Source: Bacteroidales bacterium
GTDB lineage: Bacteria; Bacteroidota; Bacteroidia; Bacteroidales; JAADGE01
DNA: 17,903 nt
Direction: 5' to 3'
NCBI GenBank assembly: GCA_029932445.1
Contig: JAOZQB010000036.1
Span: 1-17,903 of the forward strand
Part shown: piece by piece, positions 15,377 to 17,903 of the stretch
Layout: each line of letters begins with the position of its first letter
Position numbering within the stretch: position 1 is the first letter of the stretch
Program-made: the position numbers and the translations under genes
Notes under the pieces: model-generated
Database searches by the model: none
What the model was told of the DNA's origin: nothing
The model's input: the letters and a program-made list of their open reading frames with translations, nothing else

Positions 15377-16084
15377 ATGCAATGTATTATTATTGATGAT
15401 GATAAAGTTTCTCGATTGGTTATCGAGAAATACATAAAAAAAACAGATTTTCTGGAATTAACTGAAACTTTCGATAATGCAGTAGATGCGGCGAATTTCT
15501 TCAACAGTAAAAATAAAACGGAAATAATATTTTTAGATATTGAAATGCCGGGAATGAGCGGGGTCGAATTTTTGGAAATTCTGGATAATTTACCGCAAAT
15601 TATTATTGTTTCGGCAAAAGAAAAATATGCTTTACAAGCAATTGAATATGATGTTACGGATTATTTATTGAAACCCGTCAGTTATTCCAGATTTTTGAAA
15701 GCAGGAACAAGAGCAAAAAATAAATATGAAGAAGAAGCTGCTAAATTAAGCCCTGAAGGGATTTTTATTAAAAGCAGTTCTTCATCTTTTGTAAGATTGT
15801 TTTATGATGATGTTCTTTTTATTGAAGCTATGGAGAACTACGTACTCATTCAAACAACGACTAAAAAACATACCATCCATTTTACGATGAAAGCTCTTTT
15901 GGATAAATTACCGTCGGGAAAATTTATTCGTGTACATCGTTCTTTTATCGTGAACAGAGATAAAATTGAACGAATTGAAAATAATTTGATTTTTATGCAA
16001 TCTCTTGAAAAAAGTAAATCCATTCCTTTATCTAAATCATATAAAGATGATTTTATGAAGAAATTAAATATCGTTAATAAATAA
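15377..16084 (+). CDS. LytTR-family response regulator
   Basis: 235 residues. Receiver domain about 1-115 with the acidic cluster DDD (7-9), the phospho-acceptor Asp54 in IIFLDIEMPGMSG, Ser79 at the Thr/Ser switch position and Lys99 in DYLLKPV, so it is fit for phosphorylation. The LytTR DNA-binding domain is about 128-230 (IFIKSSSSSFVRLFYDDVLFIEAMENYV ends in its typical first strands, KFIRVHRSFIVN at 182-193). The size and domain order are those of LytR/AlgR-type regulators. These normally work with a LytS-type histidine kinase; none is encoded here, and the other sensory protein of the locus has no kinase domain. The start is 15 nt after the preceding stop and the stop 11 nt before pepD, so it belongs to the same operon. 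Confidence 0.95.
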   Translation: MQCIIIDDDKVSRLVIEKYIKKTDFLELTETFDNAVDAANFFNSKNKTEIIFLDIEMPGMSGVEFLEILDNLPQIIIVSAKEKYALQAIEYDVTDYLLKPVSYSRFLKAGTRAKNKYEEEAAKLSPEGIFIKSSSSSFVRLFYDDVLFIEAMENYVLIQTTTKKHTIHFTMKALLDKLPSGKFIRVHRSFIVNRDKIERIENNLIFMQSLEKSKSIPLSKSYKDDFMKKLNIVNK

Positions 16085-16095
16085 AATATAAAAAA

Positions 16096-17556
16096 ATGAA
16101 TAAGGAATTATTAAATTTAGAACCAAAAGAAGTATGGAAGAATTTTGTTGAATTAACAAAAATTCCGAGACCTTCGAAAAAAGAAGCCCGAATTATAAAA
16201 TTTATGGAAGATTGGGCTGAAGAGCGTGGTTTGGAACATCTTACTGATGAAGTAGGGAATGTTATAGTAAAAAAATCGGCAACTAAAGGTTATGAAAACC
16301 GCAAAGGCATTATTTTACAAGGTCACTTGGATATGGTACCTCAAAAAAATAATGATATCGATCATGATTTTGAAAAAGATCCCATTACAGCTTATGTTGA
16401 CGGTGATTGGGTGACTGCAAAAGGAACGACTCTCGGTGCCGATAACGGAATGGGTGTTGCTGCAGCAATGGCAGTGTTAGAATCAAAAACACTGGAACAC
16501 GGACCGATTGAAGTTTTAATGACAATTGACGAAGAAACCGGAATGACCGGAGCATTTAATTTGAAATCCGGTTTATTAAACGGAGATATTCTAATGAATT
16601 TAGATTCTGAAGATGAGGGTGAATTGTATATAGGCTGCGCCGGCGGAATTGATGCTACGGCATATATGAAATATAAAGAAGAGAAAGTTCCGAAAAATCA
16701 CAAGGCATTTAAAATTACCGTAACCGGATTAAAAGGCGGTCATTCAGGAGTTGACATTCCTTTGCAAAGAGGTAATGCCAATAAAATAATATTCCGTTTT
16801 TTGCACAATTTATCAGGAAATGCAAAAATCAGATTGGCAAGTATTTCAGGCGGTGATATGCGGAATGCTATTCCTCGTGAAGCCGTTGCTGTTATTACCG
16901 TTAAAGAAAGTGATATTAATAAATTAAATAAATATATTGAAGAATTTAACGGAATTGTTAAAGCTGAATTAAGAGTGGCAGATCCCGGTGTTCAACTTTT
17001 AACGGAGGCAACTGAAATGCCGAAATTTGTTATTGAAAACAAAGTCGCAAAAAAATTGTATAAAGCTATAAGAGCTACACCGCACGGAGCACAACGTTTT
17101 CTTGACGAAATGGCTGATGTCCCTGAAACATCTACCAATTTGGGTATCGTAAAATCTGAAAAAGGGAAAATAATGGCTGCAAATCTTATCAGAAGTTCAG
17201 TCGATTCGTCAAAAGACGCTCTTGCAAAAGATATTTCAGCTTTATTTAAATTGGCAGGTGCAAAAGTTAAACTATCCGGAGAATATCCGGGATGGAAACC
17301 CGATTTTGATTCTCCGATTTTGGCTGCAATGAAAAAATCATACAATGAAAAATACGGTAAAGTGCCGGCTGTAAAGATTATTCATGCAGGTTTGGAATGC
17401 GGAGTTTTGGGAGCAACTTATCCGAATTGGGATATGATTTCTTTCGGACCGACTATTCGTTTTCCGCATTCACCCGATGAAAAAGTGAATATTGAAACTG
17501 TTGCAAAATTTTGGGATTTCTTAAAAGAAACACTTAAAAATGCACCGGTAAAATAG
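16096..17556 (+). CDS. pepD: Aminoacyl-histidine dipeptidase (M20 family)
   Basis: 486 residues, the usual PepD length. This cytoplasmic two-zinc peptidase cleaves Xaa-His and some other dipeptides. The M20 metal and catalytic residues are in place: His77 and Asp79 in GHLDMVPQK, Asp116 in LGADNGMG, Glu146/Glu147 in IDEETGM, Asp170 in NLDSED and His458 in IRFPHSPDE. The central dimerisation (lid) domain is about 207-385, with GLKGGHSGVDI at its start. The gene begins 11 nt after the LytTR stop and is followed by a hairpin terminator, so it is the last gene of the sensor operon. Its link to the signalling genes is unexplained: it may be only a housekeeping passenger. Confidence 0.96.
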   Translation: MNKELLNLEPKEVWKNFVELTKIPRPSKKEARIIKFMEDWAEERGLEHLTDEVGNVIVKKSATKGYENRKGIILQGHLDMVPQKNNDIDHDFEKDPITAYVDGDWVTAKGTTLGADNGMGVAAAMAVLESKTLEHGPIEVLMTIDEETGMTGAFNLKSGLLNGDILMNLDSEDEGELYIGCAGGIDATAYMKYKEEKVPKNHKAFKITVTGLKGGHSGVDIPLQRGNANKIIFRFLHNLSGNAKIRLASISGGDMRNAIPREAVAVITVKESDINKLNKYIEEFNGIVKAELRVADPGVQLLTEATEMPKFVIENKVAKKLYKAIRATPHGAQRFLDEMADVPETSTNLGIVKSEKGKIMAANLIRSSVDSSKDALAKDISALFKLAGAKVKLSGEYPGWKPDFDSPILAAMKKSYNEKYGKVPAVKIIHAGLECGVLGATYPNWDMISFGPTIRFPHSPDEKVNIETVAKFWDFLKETLKNAPVK

Positions 17557-17578
17557 CGATATTTGAAGTTCAGATAAT

Positions 17579-17606
17579 ATGCCTCGCTGTTTTGCGGGGC
17601 ATCTTT
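17579..17606 (+). terminator. Terminator after pepD
   Basis: ATGCCTCGC (17579-17587) pairs over nine positions (one T-G) with GCGGGGCAT (17594-17602), 6-nt loop, followed by CTTT. The GC-rich stem stands out in this AT-rich sequence; the U-tract is short. Confidence 0.7.
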
Positions 17607-17852
17607 CACTATAATAAAATCTTATGAAACGTCCGTGATTAAATAATTATTAAATCACATAAGGAAATGATTATTTAATCCCGGTATGTTCCGTATGACC
17701 TTTAAAAATATAGAAATAAACATATGAAACACCCGGTATAAAAGCTTAACACCCAAAGGGATGATTAATGCACGAACATGCCTTTGCAGAATAAAAATAA
17801 GCCGGCATGCGGGTGTTCCTATAAGATCTTTGAAAATTATAAAAGTAGACAC
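17607..17852. other. Structured, partly duplicated intergenic leader
   Basis: No gene is seen. It contains a perfect 11-nt inverted repeat GATTAAATAAT (17638-17648) / ATTATTTAATC (about 17669-17680). It also holds a leader-like block at 17700-17729 that is repeated imperfectly at 17828-17858, just before the last gene. Nested pairings are possible upstream of that gene: AACACCC (17748-17754) with GGGTGTT (17811-17817), enclosing CATGCC (17777-17782) with GGCATG (17804-17809). This could be a structured 5' leader or the remains of a duplicated or mobile element end. Confidence 0.5.
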
Positions 17853-17903
17853 ATGAAAAAGAAGAATATCACAACCGTTACCTATGAGTATGATTCGGTT
17901 GAT
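17853..17903 (+). CDS. 5' end of an unidentified gene, cut by window edge
   Basis: An ATG at 17853 opens a frame of 17 codons to the end of the window (MKKKNITTVTYEYDSVD). The A-rich start, the lysine-rich N-terminus and a 31-nt upstream block shared with an earlier copy support a real start. There is too little to name a product. Confidence 0.45.
   Translation, partial: MKKKNITTVTYEYDSVD

Noticed and set aside
16992..17345. 117-codon minus-strand frame
   Set aside because: Entirely antisense to pepD, which has all M20 residues; no independent support.
17655..17852. 65-codon minus-strand frame in the right-hand intergenic region
   Set aside because: Covers the duplicated leader and inverted repeats; no start context, no recognisable motif, and composition as expected by chance in AT-rich DNA.

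Overview
The window looks like chromosomal DNA of an AT-rich member of the Bacteroidetes. Four things point there. One secreted protein carries a type IX secretion (T9SS) type A sorting domain. Another protein has the TPR, PD40 propeller, CarboxypepD-like and OmpA order of the T9SS protein PorE. The promoters that can be read fit the TTTG / TAnnTTTG pattern of this phylum. Shine-Dalgarno motifs are mostly absent, with A-rich sequence before the start codons. The genus cannot be fixed from the sequence alone.

Left part (1-7858), all on the minus strand. In transcription order from the right: metG (methionyl-tRNA synthetase), an unrecognised six-helix membrane protein, a GlsB/YeaQ-type small membrane protein, a MntA-HepT nucleotidyltransferase/HEPN toxin-antitoxin pair, and a 75-residue one-helix Cys-tailed protein that ends at a clear terminator. 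After these come a secreted probable beta-barrel protein, a 205-bp intergenic element made of AAAGTT/AACTTT arrays, the PorE-like OmpA protein, and a GTG-started MBOAT (AlgI-type) O-acyltransferase cut by the window edge.

Middle part (7859-10436). A divergent promoter region separates metG from two tandem plus-strand thioredoxin genes. The first product is cytosolic and the second has a signal peptide; each gene has its own terminator. Convergent to them is a minus-strand gene for a DUF4465 protein with a T9SS sorting domain. Its 5' leader contains a clear cobalamin riboswitch, so it is very probably a B12-controlled surface protein, here without a neighbouring btuB-type transporter.

Right part (10437-17556), plus strand, four closely spaced genes that look like one operon: a Cache-HAMP-GAF membrane sensor with no output enzyme, a 1075-residue 12-helix transporter-like protein fused to helical repeats and a degenerate cyclic-nucleotide-binding fold, a LytTR response regulator, and PepD (Xaa-His dipeptidase). 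No histidine kinase is present. The most interesting candidate for an undescribed system is this kinase-less sensor / transporter-HEAT-cNBD / LytTR set; next is the B12-controlled surface protein. The right edge (17607-17903) holds a structured, partly duplicated leader and the first 17 codons of an unidentified gene.
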